A stretch of DNA of 64,000 bases from Massilia atriviolacea (GTDB lineage: Bacteria > Pseudomonadota > Gammaproteobacteria > Burkholderiales > Burkholderiaceae_D): the NCBI RefSeq assembly GCF_003953935.1, contig NZ_RXLQ01000008.1, forward strand, positions 1-64,000. The letters are read 5' to 3'. Positions 17,050-24,522 of this stretch are shown piece after piece (the first letter of the stretch is position 1; each line of letters opens with the position of its first letter). Both the position numbers and the translations under genes were made by a program. The notes under the pieces are model-generated. The model saw only the letters and a list, made by a program, of their open reading frames with translations, had not been told where the DNA came from and made no database searches.

Positions 17050-18231
17050 ATGGGTGCTCCGGTGACCGACCGCGACAAGGATGTTGAAGAAAGCGTCATG
17101 CTCCCGCCGCGTCCGCTGTCGGCGCAAAAGGGGCGCGGCGCCGTCACCAACCTGCAGGGACGCTACGACGTCCATGCGCGCGAGCGCTTCGACGACGGCT
17201 GGGTGCATGCCGACGATGACGACGACGCGGCGGCGCCGTTCCGCACCCAGGTCACCGACGAGTTCGCCAAAACCATCCTGAGCCGCAACAGCTCGCCGGA
17301 CATTCCGTTTAACGTGTCGCTCAATCCGTATCGCGGGTGCGAGCACGGCTGCATCTACTGTTTCGCGCGGCCCACCCACAGCTACCTGGGCCTGTCGCCC
17401 GGGCTCGACTTCGAAAGCCGGCTGTTTGCCAAGGTCAACGCCCCCGATGTGCTGCGGCGCGAGCTGGCCAGGCCGTCCTACGTGCCGGAGCCGATCGCGC
17501 TCGGCGTCAATACCGACGCATACCAGCCGTGCGAGCGCGGGCTGGGCATTACGCGGCGCGTGCTGGAAGTGCTGCACGACTGCGAGCATCCGGTCGCGCT
17601 GATCAGCAAGTCCTCGCTGATCGAGCGCGATATCGACCTGATCGGGGCCATGGCGGCCAAGAACCAGGCGATTGCGGCCGTCACCGTGACCACGCTCGAC
17701 CCCGACATCTCGCGTACGCTGGAGCCGCGCGCGGCGGCACCGGCGCGGCGCCTGCGCACGATCCGGCGGCTGACGGACGCCGGCATCCCGGTGCGGGTCA
17801 GCGTGGCGCCGGTGATTCCCTTCATCACCGAACCGGAGCTCGAACGGGTGCTGGAAGCGGCGCGCGACGCCGGTGCGGTCAGCGCGCACTACGTCGTGCT
17901 GCGCCTGCCGTGGGAGGTCAATCCCCTGTTCCACGAATGGCTGCAGGCGCACTTTCCCGAGCGCGCGCAGCGGGTGATGAACCGGGTGCGCGAGATGCGG
18001 GGCGGCAAGGACTACGACAGCGATTTCAGCAAGCGCATGCACGGGGAGGGCGTCTGGGCGGACCTGATACGCCAGCGTTTCGTCAAGGCGGTGCAGCGGC
18101 TGGGCATGAATGCCACCAGCGGACGCTTTGCGCAACTCGACAGCTCGCGCTTCAGGCGGCCGCAGGTGGTGCCGACGGCGCCGGCCAAGCAGTGCGGCAA
18201 TGCGACCGGGCAGCTGGATTTGTTTGGCTGA
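17050..18231 (+). CDS. PA0069-family radical SAM protein (SplB-like, putative DNA-repair enzyme)
   Basis: The protein has up to 393 residues. The radical SAM cluster motif is C97-x3-C101-x2-C104 in YRGCEHGCIYCFARPTH, preceded by the conserved KGRGAVTNLQGRY block. The family belongs to the group related to spore photoproduct lyase; no substrate is established for PA0069-type members to my knowledge. A LexA-type operator sits directly upstream. Because that box ends at 17045, the real start may be GTG 17062 or ATG 17098 rather than ATG 17050, and 17098 keeps all conserved blocks. The next gene starts 36 kb of other functions away from any known SOS gene, so this looks like a lone SOS unit. Confidence 0.88.
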   Translation: MGAPVTDRDKDVEESVMLPPRPLSAQKGRGAVTNLQGRYDVHARERFDDGWVHADDDDDAAAPFRTQVTDEFAKTILSRNSSPDIPFNVSLNPYRGCEHGCIYCFARPTHSYLGLSPGLDFESRLFAKVNAPDVLRRELARPSYVPEPIALGVNTDAYQPCERGLGITRRVLEVLHDCEHPVALISKSSLIERDIDLIGAMAAKNQAIAAVTVTTLDPDISRTLEPRAAAPARRLRTIRRLTDAGIPVRVSVAPVIPFITEPELERVLEAARDAGAVSAHYVVLRLPWEVNPLFHEWLQAHFPERAQRVMNRVREMRGGKDYDSDFSKRMHGEGVWADLIRQRFVKAVQRLGMNATSGRFAQLDSSRFRRPQVVPTAPAKQCGNATGQLDLFG

Positions 18232-18330
18232 GGACGGCCGAACATTTTTCGTCTTTGATGCCTTCCAAAAATTAATCGCACGCCGAAATGCGAATTAGTT
18301 CCATTGCCCAATTTTTAGGGGAACTAATTG

Positions 18331-18564
18331 TCACCAGGCGCCGAGCAGTGCGACTGTTGTCGCCCACGGCTTCCCGTCACGGCCAGCAACGTCCTCCTGA
18401 CCAACATGCAAGAGCGTGCAAGCATGTGCTGTCAAGTAGTGGTTGACGCCAGCGGCAAAATCCATCGTTCCATCAATCGAATGCGAGCAGAAGCTGCATC
18501 CGCTCATTTCGTTAGAACTTACGCGGGCTACTGCAGCGATTTTATTGGTCATGTGCTGGTCCAT
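18331..18564 (-). CDS. small hypothetical protein (HVGQE-type)
   Basis: This 77-residue protein has patterns that look conserved rather than random: CSFCSH, GVNHYLTAHACTLLHVGQE and GKPWATTVALLG. I recall similar short proteins scattered in accessory regions, without a known function. ATG 18564 or ATG 18552 may be the start; neither has a strong ribosome site. A degenerate copy of the island's repeat motif lies immediately upstream. A plus-strand frame over the same bases looks less protein-like. Confidence 0.5.
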   Translation of the reverse strand: MDQHMTNKIAAVARVSSNEMSGCSFCSHSIDGTMDFAAGVNHYLTAHACTLLHVGQEDVAGRDGKPWATTVALLGAW

Positions 18565-18567
18565 AGT

Positions 18568-18595
18568 GGGTGCTGGCGGCCGGCCAGTTGCGGGC
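18568..18595 (+). repeat. island motif, degenerate copy 0
   Basis: GGGTGCTGGCGGCC (18568-18581) matches the consensus GNCYGCTNNTGGCC at 12 of 14 positions and is followed by a GTTGCGGGCC tail. It lies just upstream of the minus-strand gene starting at 18564. Confidence 0.4.
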
Positions 18596-18671
18596 CCCAA
18601 ATGGGCGCAGGATTTTCCTCGAACTATGTCATGACCGGCAGCAGTCGCCCCATTTCAGACGGTCATGCTTT

Positions 18672-18881
18672 TTAATTTGAGGCCTTTTGGTCCAACTTTG
18701 ATTCAAGTTCACGCACGCGTTGACGCAAGGCGATTACAGGCGCTTGAGATAGACAAATGATGCCGATAGCAAACGCGATGATTGAGGGTGTAGACATTTC
18801 ACCCTCGATGCGCTGCCCAACGTACATCCCTCCAAGGATCATCAAAAAAGCTCCCGCCGCAATCATCAGTTTGGACAACAT
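18672..18881 (-). CDS. small two-TM membrane protein, unknown
   Basis: The 69-residue protein has two predicted membrane helices (about 4-24 and 32-52) and a short charged, coiled-coil-like tail (RQRVRELESKLDQ). The start ATG has a good GGAG ribosome site five bases upstream, which supports it as real. No family is recognised. It belongs to the run of small minus-strand genes between 18.3 and 21.8 kb. Confidence 0.65.
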   Translation of the reverse strand: MLSKLMIAAGAFLMILGGMYVGQRIEGEMSTPSIIAFAIGIICLSQAPVIALRQRVRELESKLDQKASN

Positions 18882-18964
18882 TCAATCTCCAGCGTTCGTT
18901 ATGGCTCACTGCGAAGTTTAGTTTGCTACAGCCAGTTTGTGGTCGCCGTCGTCGCTTTGCGACG

Positions 18965-18990
18965 GGCCGCTTCTGGCCCGATTGCGGACT
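18965..18990 (+). repeat. island motif copy 1
   Basis: GGCCGCTTCTGGCC is followed by a CGATTGCGGACT tail. Inner CCGC and GCGG form a small hairpin. It lies between two minus-strand genes, 83 bases upstream of the start at 18881. Confidence 0.6.
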
Positions 18991-19051
18991 CACGGCCCTG
19001 CCCTCATCAGCGCCTGCATTTCCCCACTTGTGTGTTTAGCCGGTGAAAAGC

Positions 19052-19417
19052 TCAAGCGCTCACTATCATTCGGGATTTCGAGTCTACCGCAGTCCCGCTG
19101 ATGTATTGTATGAGTTGATCCCCGTAATATTTGAGCACTGGGTCGTCTATCAACTCCCCCACTGCTTCAAGTTCTGCAGCCAACAGTTTCATCGAAATGA
19201 AGTCAACAGCTGAACTCCCTGTCGGAATAAAATTCTTTAACTGATGCAGGTCGTACGCCCGCCCTACATGGTAGAAACGATACATGATCGGTATTGGTAC
19301 AGCAATTCCTTCATCTCCTGGGTCCGGATGGAAATTTAATTTGAATCGAATGACCTTGTCTAGCGCATATGTCACTAGATCGAGCTTCTGGTGGAGCGCT
19401 CGCATTTTCTGTTTCAC
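19052..19417 (-). CDS. hypothetical protein
   Basis: The 121-residue soluble protein starts at GTG 19417, with AAGGA six bases upstream. It is mostly helical by composition and contains an IPIMYRFYHVGRAYDLHQL segment. Immunity-like proteins in accessory islands can look like this, but no family is recognised and no toxin gene is adjacent. Codon use is AT-richer than in the surrounding core genes. Confidence 0.6.
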   Translation of the reverse strand: MKQKMRALHQKLDLVTYALDKVIRFKLNFHPDPGDEGIAVPIPIMYRFYHVGRAYDLHQLKNFIPTGSSAVDFISMKLLAAELEAVGELIDDPVLKYYGDQLIQYISGTAVDSKSRMIVSA

Positions 19418-19443
19418 AGGAATTCCTTGGGTAGACGCTGAAT

Positions 19444-19469
19444 GACCGCTCTTGGCCGATCTCGGCCTG
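19444..19469 (+). repeat. island motif copy 2
   Basis: GACCGCTCTTGGCC plus a CGATCTCGGCCTG-like tail lies 26 bases upstream of the GTG start at 19417. It has the same orientation as the other copies. Confidence 0.6.
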
Positions 19470-19621
19470 TCGAACTAGCATACCAGCTTGCCGGCCAGAA
19501 AAATCCCCAAATTGTACCGACGGGCGGCTATCGCCCCAAACCGGAAGTTTAGGATTCCAAAAAGGATGCCACGACAAAGCGCAAGCGCTTGCCACGCTTC
19601 AGCGCGGGTTGCTCGTTAAGA

Positions 19622-20257
19622 CTAGGTGATCCATTCGGATACCAGTGATAGTCGACCTTGATTACATGATGGACAGGGGATTTCTGGTTCGATCTCTGCC
19701 GTGAGGTTTTCTGCGCTGCCGCATAAGGCGCAGCAGATTTCGCCGACGTCTTGGGTGATGTTCGGCCCGATCGTCCATGCTTGTTGATGTTCGCCGAACT
19801 GCCTCTCGGGCGTAAACAGCAAACGATCAGCCTGGATTGGCCCGTAGCTTGTGTTTGAATGCTCCCCGACGACTTCTACAGTGAGCTGGACACCTAGAGG
19901 ATCGAGTTCTTTCTGAACCGCCTCGACAACGTGTAAATGAGCCCTGTCATGAAGCACCAATGGAAGATTCCTCACGGCTTCCAATGCTTCGTTGTAGCTC
20001 ATACTCCTTTCCTTCCGAAGCCACCGCCTCGCAATGATGCTTTTTGCTTCAGTTGAGGCTGATTGAACGGTGACCTTTAGTAGCGGATAGGACTTTGGGC
20101 CCCGATCCTGCATCGCATGCTCAATTGCATGTTGTCCGCCGCATGCTCGGCAAGCCAGTAGCGTACGACCGCTATAACCGTCTTGTAAGCCGTGGTAGTG
20201 ATACCGGCCGCCTGAGAGGCGGAGATCACACACGCTGCATTTAAATTCAGAAGGCAT
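19622..20257 (-). CDS. hypothetical protein with Cys pairs (zinc-ribbon-like ends)
   Basis: The 211-residue protein has CSVCDL and CRACGG near the N terminus and CALCGS and CPSCNQG near the C terminus, giving two potential metal-binding knuckle pairs. A middle stretch (about 85-125, from SYNEALEAVRNLP to LGVQLTVEV) resembles the L7/L12 C-terminal-like fold found in some uncharacterised proteins; this is a weak impression. ATG 20257 is the likely start, and the extra upstream codons begin with TTG. It lies 90 bases after the next gene upstream. No function is proposed. Confidence 0.6.
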   Translation of the reverse strand: MPSEFKCSVCDLRLSGGRYHYHGLQDGYSGRTLLACRACGGQHAIEHAMQDRGPKSYPLLKVTVQSASTEAKSIIARRWLRKERSMSYNEALEAVRNLPLVLHDRAHLHVVEAVQKELDPLGVQLTVEVVGEHSNTSYGPIQADRLLFTPERQFGEHQQAWTIGPNITQDVGEICCALCGSAENLTAEIEPEIPCPSCNQGRLSLVSEWIT

Positions 20258-20347
20258 GCTGAGGCCCAAAGCTAGAAAGCGGAACTACGTGGTCGGCCCG
20301 TCCGTAAGTTCCAGGAATGGCACTGCAAATACAAAGACGCGACCTGC

Positions 20348-20803
20348 TCATCCCAGGCGTTCCTGGACTTCCAGGTCGGGGAATTGTGCGCGAATATCGG
20401 TGTCCAAATTTGCGGCAACCGCTGGCGAGAATGTTCCGATCACGACCCATTTGCCTGTTGGGAATCCATTCGCGATTTCGATCACTTTGGGAAAGGCTAT
20501 TCGAAGGCGACTCTCTGTTGACGCGTCGAGCGGAAGATGAGTTCGAATGGCAACGGTCTCCGACTGCTCCGCCATCCAGTCAAAATCCGATTCGCCGATC
20601 CAGCCGACGATGTCGTTATCGTTGGTGAGCGCTGCGCAGCGACCGAGTTGTGAAGCCAATTCGAATTGCGCACGCGTACGAACCTTAAATACGCCATTGT
20701 CACAGTTGGGGCAATAGCGAACATCCGTGCTATCAGTGATCGCAAGATCATCCCACCTTTCTCGACAAACGAATGTCAAGTCGCATTTTGCAAATGTCGA
20801 CAT
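20348..20803 (-). CDS. hypothetical protein with CPNC motif
   Basis: The 151-residue protein has an N-terminal half reading FVCRERWDDL...VRYCPNCDNGVF, a Cys-W-L plus RYCPxC arrangement that I recall from small uncharacterised bacterial proteins. The C-terminal half is a predicted alpha/beta region (KWVVIGTFSPAVAANLDTDI). ATG 20803 is preceded by AAGGA at suitable distance. Function unknown. Confidence 0.6.
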   Translation of the reverse strand: MSTFAKCDLTFVCRERWDDLAITDSTDVRYCPNCDNGVFKVRTRAQFELASQLGRCAALTNDNDIVGWIGESDFDWMAEQSETVAIRTHLPLDASTESRLRIAFPKVIEIANGFPTGKWVVIGTFSPAVAANLDTDIRAQFPDLEVQERLG

Positions 20804-20885
20804 GCTTTACGTCCTTAATGCTAAAACGTCCTGTAAATCTGCGACCCAGCACATTCTTCTGGTGGCGATTTGCACGTACTCGACT

Positions 20886-20911
20886 GTCCGCTGGTGGCCG
20901 GCACCTGCCGA
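20886..20911 (+). repeat. island motif copy 3
   Basis: GTCCGCTGGTGGCC with a GGCACCTGCCGA tail lies 82 bases upstream of the start at 20803 and 84 bases after the stop of the preceding minus-strand gene. Confidence 0.55.
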
Positions 20912-20995
20912 TTGTACTCGACGGCGATCCTGCGGCGGCTAGTTCGGCCGCTGCCGCCTCAAAGCCGGCATTGGCTAGACGAAGGGTTCGGGTTT

Positions 20996-21418
20996 TTACT
21001 TGCGCCAGACGTTTAGCCGGCTGATTTGGAAACCAACATATGCCCCTATGTAGTCGGGATCGTACATTGTGATGGGCAGCGGAATTAAACAGCCGCCGCA
21101 GTCAGCAAGTGCGGGGCCGGAATCTTCGTCGATCTCCACAATTCGACCTAACGCGCGATAACTCCATACCCCGATTCGATGCAACCGCGTTTCTTGGTCC
21201 GGGTTGCCTTCGAATACTGTATGCCAGTCCACATCGAGGTCATCATCGAAGAGACACGAGAATGTGGGCTCGAACCAAGATCCAATCGTGAGATACGGGG
21301 TGTCATAGATTCCATACCCTAGGCAATTCATCGCACCTATCTCAACGCCTTTTATCGACAGCAGGGCAAGCCCGCCCTCGTCGTCGTCGATGCCAATCAG
21401 GAGGGCTTTGTTCGTCAT
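20996..21418 (-). CDS. hypothetical acidic protein
   Basis: The 140-residue acidic protein contains IGIDDDEGGLALLSIKG and FDDDLDVDWHTVFEGNPD. Upstream codons to 21553 remain open but overlap the preceding gene and the repeat, so ATG 21418 is preferred; no good ribosome site is visible. It may be an immunity- or SMI1-like small protein, but no family is recognised. Confidence 0.55.
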   Translation of the reverse strand: MTNKALLIGIDDDEGGLALLSIKGVEIGAMNCLGYGIYDTPYLTIGSWFEPTFSCLFDDDLDVDWHTVFEGNPDQETRLHRIGVWSYRALGRIVEIDEDSGPALADCGGCLIPLPITMYDPDYIGAYVGFQISRLNVWRK

Positions 21419-21454
21419 GTATGGCAGCACATTAAATTGTTGTTGTCCCCGAAC

Positions 21455-21480
21455 GACCGCTCCTGGCCTGATGCAGACGC
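21455..21480 (+). repeat. island motif copy 4
   Basis: GACCGCTCCTGGCC with a TGATGCAGACGC tail lies 36 bases upstream of the start at 21418. Confidence 0.6.
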
Positions 21481-21522
21481 CACCTGGATTACCGCCAAAG
21501 CGATGAAGGGCCAGTAATCGCT

Positions 21523-21774
21523 CTACGACACTGTGACATAGCCGTCTTGCCAACAGTCTTGATCGAGCTCGTATTCATCGATGTTGAATCCTTCCGGCGA
21601 TCCACCGTCCTCATGGGCCGTGAAGTGGGGCAAGTTGCAGAACCCTGGCAAACGACGATAGCGCTCAACGGCTGTGACCGCAGCTTCGCGCGTCGAGTAA
21701 ATTCCAAGCGCTTTCGCACTCTCCTCGCCATCATTCAAAATGTGAAGGTGTTCCAATAAGTAGACGCTTGCCAT
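21523..21774 (-). CDS. DUF7336-like small protein
   Basis: This 83-residue protein begins SVYLLEHLHI, continues with GIYSTREAAVTAVERYRRLPGF and ends FNIDEYELDQDCWQDGYVTV. That layout (YLLEH, GxYS...A..A+..+ LPGF, F.+DEYE+D...W.EGY) is the short DUF7336-type protein seen in many accessory regions; the function is unknown. An AGGT ribosome site precedes ATG 21774. A motif copy and an attC-like site lie upstream. Confidence 0.75.
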   Translation of the reverse strand: MASVYLLEHLHILNDGEESAKALGIYSTREAAVTAVERYRRLPGFCNLPHFTAHEDGGSPEGFNIDEYELDQDCWQDGYVTVS

Positions 21775-21825
21775 ATCAGTTACCTAAAATGTGTTGCGCA
21801 ATCTGCGTGCGTTTTTCAGGGCGCA

Positions 21826-21915
21826 GCCCAACGACAGTCTCGTCACTGAACGCGCCGCGTGCGGACTCGCGAAAAATAGTGGCCGTCTGCTCCTGGCCGA
21901 CCTCCGCCGTTGGGC
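21826..21915. other. attC-like site (integron recombination site candidate)
   Basis: GCCCAAC (21826-21832, fits RYYYAAC) and GTTGGGC (21909-21915, fits GTTRRRY) are the ends of a 9-bp perfect inverted repeat (AGCCCAACG / CGTTGGGCT) separated by about 74 bases. Inside, GCGGAC and GTCTGC can pair. The size and end boxes match the definition of attC. Only one such site was found and no integrase gene is present, so this could be coincidence. Confidence 0.35.
21885..21910 (+). repeat. island motif copy 5
   Basis: GTCTGCTCCTGGCC with a GACCTCCGCCGT tail lies inside the right half of the attC-like site, 110 bases upstream of the DUF7336-like gene. Confidence 0.55.
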
Positions 21916-22248
21916 TAAGCATAGCATGCTGGCACTATGAAAAAAGATATGCGGATGGTCATAAGTGGCGCTCCCGATCACAGGAAAGGTTCGCTTTGCG
22001 GTCGCGCTTTCCATAACGTTACGTAGGGTGGCGCCCAGGTAGCGCGTGCGGCGCCGGCCCGGACCGATGGAATATGGTCGGCCAACTGCAAGCGGGCAGC
22101 GGCCGGATTGGGGTTGCGGCGAGCATGCGCCTTCCCGCATCGGGGTTTGACTCCCAGGTCGCACGACACCTTCTGTCTGTCGACCGGGCCGGTGCGCGGT
22201 TACCCGTAGCGCTACCAGTTCCGCTGACATGGTTGTCGCTTGTACCGC

Positions 22249-22815
22249 TTACCCGCGCATGTCGATCAAATGCCGCTCGATCTCGAACACATGGCCGTCT
22301 TCCATGCCCAGCTCGCGCAGCGCCTGCGCCAGGTCGATCAGGTAGTCGCGGTTGGCGCCGCTGGGGCCGTGCGAGCGCGCGATTTGGCGGGCGATCTCGA
22401 TCTCGCTGGCTTCGCCCAGGAAGGCTGCATTGTCTTCGGCCGCAATGTACACCAGACCGAGTTCGCTGCTGCCGTCGTCGAAATGGATGTCGATGGCCAG
22501 GCGCAGATAGCCGTTCTTCTCGCGGTGGTCGAGGTGGGCGAACACTTCCGGCGTGATCAGGTAGGCCATGCCGGCGGTGATGGCGCCGGCTTCGGCAACC
22601 AGGGTGGCGACGCGCCCGGGCGCCGTTTCCGTGCCGCGGTGATCGTGCGAACCTTGCCAGAAGCGCCGGGTCCAATTGGCAATCGTCGCCGGGCGGCGTT
22701 CGATGTACGGAAAATCGGCCTTGAAGATCAGCGAGCCGTAGCCGAACAGCCACACGCGATGGTGGCCGTCGAATCGATCCATGCGCTGGTTGATGGCAAC
22801 GGTGTTGTGTGACAT
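22249..22815 (-). CDS. ChaC-type gamma-glutamylcyclotransferase
   Basis: This 188-residue enzyme has the GGCT-fold substrate loop FGYGSLIF (25-31), the block GTETAPGRVATL and catalytic E99 in HREKNGY. ChaC proteins cleave glutathione to 5-oxoproline and Cys-Gly in the cytosol. ATG 22815 is preferred, since the residues from 22845 to there are not conserved-looking. It lies 88 bases after the start-distal end of the LysR gene on the same strand. Confidence 0.88.
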   Translation of the reverse strand: MSHNTVAINQRMDRFDGHHRVWLFGYGSLIFKADFPYIERRPATIANWTRRFWQGSHDHRGTETAPGRVATLVAEAGAITAGMAYLITPEVFAHLDHREKNGYLRLAIDIHFDDGSSELGLVYIAAEDNAAFLGEASEIEIARQIARSHGPSGANRDYLIDLAQALRELGMEDGHVFEIERHLIDMRG

Positions 22816-22903
22816 GGGCGGAATCCCTCGGACGCGAGCCGTCATTATAGGGGCGTGGCACGGTCGGCGCAGCGGCCGGCGCGGGCGCCGCCAGCGGCGC
22901 TGT

Positions 22904-23875
22904 TCATGTGGAGGCGGATTGCGGCAGGGCCTCGCCCGCAGCCTGCGGCGCCTTGTTTCCGCCCGCTACGGGAATGTTCCAGTCGTGCGACTCGACGAAC
23001 TTGAACAGGAAGGCGATAAAGCTCTCCGCCGCCGGCGAGAGCGAGCGTTTGTCGCGCGTGTACACGAAGAAGCGGCGCGTCAGTTCGGGCTCGTGCAACT
23101 GGCGCATGTGCAACTGATGCAGGCGCACCAGCGGCTCCGCATACGGCAGGCACACGGTCACGCCCAGCCCGGCGCTGACCATCGCCAGCGCGGTGGTCAT
23201 GAAGGTCACTTCATTGACCGGATTGAGCGGCACGTCGCGCAGCGAATGGTGCATGTCGCTCAGCAGGCGCTCGGTGAACTGCCCCTGCAGCGAGATGAAG
23301 GGGTGCTCCGCCAGGTCCGACCATGTCACCCGTTCGCTGTGTTCCAGCGCATGCTGTTGCGGAAACACGAGCACGAACGGCATTTCGAACAGCACCGTCG
23401 CCTCGATCTGCGCGGTCGGATCGCGCTCCGGCCCGATGCCGCAGTCGACCTCGCCGCTGAATACGCGCGACGTGACGTTCTCGACCGCGCAATCGACCAG
23501 GCGCACCTGGATTTCCGGGTACAGTTTGCGGTAGGCGGCTATCACCTGCGGCAACAGGGTGCACGACATCAGTTGCGGCGCCGCGATGCGCACCACGCCT
23601 TTTTTCAGGCGCGTCTGGCTGGCGATATCGAGCAATGCGCCGTCGAGGTCGTCGATCATTTTGGAAAACAGGGGCGTCAGCTCGCGGCCGACGTCGGTCA
23701 GCGCGATGCGCCGCGTACTGCGGTCGACCACGCGCACGCCCAGGGTCAGTTCCAGCTCCTTGATCAGGCCCGACAGCGCCGCCTGGGTCACGTGCAGATA
23801 CTCGGCCGCCAGGGTGAAACTCCCTGTTTTGGCGAGCGCGACAAGGGCGCGCATCTGGCGCAAGGTGGGATTCAT
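22904..23875 (-). CDS. LysR-family transcriptional regulator
   Basis: The 323-residue regulator has an N-terminal winged helix-turn-helix (MRALVALAKTGSFTLAAEYLHVTQAALSG..., about 7-65) and a periplasmic-binding-like effector domain (about 92-295). The alanine-rich last 20 residues extend past the usual end. It is divergent from the VOC/FAH/MaiA operon with an 88-base spacer containing an AT-rich imperfect palindrome, the classical arrangement for a LysR activator of a catabolic operon. The effector is probably an intermediate of that pathway (inference). Confidence 0.92.
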   Translation of the reverse strand: MNPTLRQMRALVALAKTGSFTLAAEYLHVTQAALSGLIKELELTLGVRVVDRSTRRIALTDVGRELTPLFSKMIDDLDGALLDIASQTRLKKGVVRIAAPQLMSCTLLPQVIAAYRKLYPEIQVRLVDCAVENVTSRVFSGEVDCGIGPERDPTAQIEATVLFEMPFVLVFPQQHALEHSERVTWSDLAEHPFISLQGQFTERLLSDMHHSLRDVPLNPVNEVTFMTTALAMVSAGLGVTVCLPYAEPLVRLHQLHMRQLHEPELTRRFFVYTRDKRSLSPAAESFIAFLFKFVESHDWNIPVAGGNKAPQAAGEALPQSAST

Positions 23876-23894
23876 AGCTTTGTCTGATAAGTCG

Positions 23895-23916
23895 CATTGA
23901 AAATATTGTTTGAATG
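23895..23916. promoter_or_regulatory. candidate LysR operator
   Basis: This is a 22-base imperfect palindrome with arms CATT...AATG and an AT-rich centre containing T-N11-A spacings. It lies in the divergent spacer 19 bases from the regulator start. Confidence 0.45.
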
Positions 23917-23963
23917 ATAGTTCGTTTTGCACTCTAATAGAAGGATCAACAGGGGAGCACAGC

Positions 23964-24515
23964 ATGAAAATCACCAGGATTCACCACGTAGCCTATCGCT
24001 GCAAGGATGCCAAAGAGACAGTCGACTGGTACGTCAAGTACCTCAATATGGACTTCGTGCTGGCCATTGCCGAAGACCAGGTGCCGTCGACCGGCGCGCC
24101 CGACCCGTACATGCATGTTTTCCTCGACGCCGGCATGGGCAATGTGCTGGCCTTCTTCGAACTGCCGAGCCAAGCCCCGATGGGCCGCGACGAGAACACC
24201 CCGGCCTGGGTCCAGCACCTGGCCATGGAAGTGGGGTCGATGGACGAATTGCTTGCTACCAAGGAGCGCCTCCAGGCGGCTGGTATCGAGGTCATCGGTC
24301 CGACCAACCACACCATCTTCAAATCGATCTATTTCTTCGACCCCAACGGTCACCGCCTGGAACTGGCGGTCAACACCGCCACGCCCGAGATGCAGCAAAA
24401 GCTCGACGCCGTCAAATGGGACATGCTCAACGAGTGGTCGCAAACCCGCAAGGCCCCGAAACACGCGGCCTGGATGCACGAGAACCCGCGCGCGGACCAA
24501 CAGGAACAACACTGA
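23964..24515 (+). CDS. VOC-family (glyoxalase/dioxygenase fold) protein
   Basis: The 183-residue protein has paired betaalphabetabetabeta modules. Candidate metal ligands are H8 (RIHHVAY), a His in WVQHLAMEV and a Glu in GHRLELAV. The long C-terminal tail (DMLNEWSQTRKAPKHAAW) is unusual for a simple glyoxalase. The start has GGGGAG upstream. As first gene of an operon with a fumarylacetoacetate-hydrolase and a maleylacetoacetate isomerase, it may act on an aromatic ring-cleavage substrate, but dioxygenase versus isomerase activity cannot be read from sequence. It is much shorter than 4-hydroxyphenylpyruvate dioxygenase. Confidence 0.82.
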   Translation: MKITRIHHVAYRCKDAKETVDWYVKYLNMDFVLAIAEDQVPSTGAPDPYMHVFLDAGMGNVLAFFELPSQAPMGRDENTPAWVQHLAMEVGSMDELLATKERLQAAGIEVIGPTNHTIFKSIYFFDPNGHRLELAVNTATPEMQQKLDAVKWDMLNEWSQTRKAPKHAAWMHENPRADQQEQH

Positions 24516-24522
24516 GGCACAC

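Larger units (their letters stand above)
21775..22248. other. gene-free spacer at the right edge of the accessory island
   Basis: No convincing gene is seen in these 474 bases. The left half holds an attC-like inverted pair and motif copy 5. The right half returns to GC-rich composition and carries a small palindrome, AACGTT, near 22016, but no clear terminator for either flanking gene. Confidence 0.5.

Noticed and set aside
18328-18675. Plus-strand open frame of 115 codons in the island
   Set aside because: It overlaps the minus-strand gene at 18331-18564, which has better protein-like patterns, and has no ribosome site.
18231-22248. Island considered as prophage or transposon
   Set aside because: No integrase, transposase, terminase or structural gene was found. 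The only mobile signs are the repeat motif and one attC-like pair.
22019-22861. Minus-strand frame covering the ChaC region
   Set aside because: It is the out-of-frame shadow of the gamma-glutamylcyclotransferase gene, Arg/Pro-rich and without domains.
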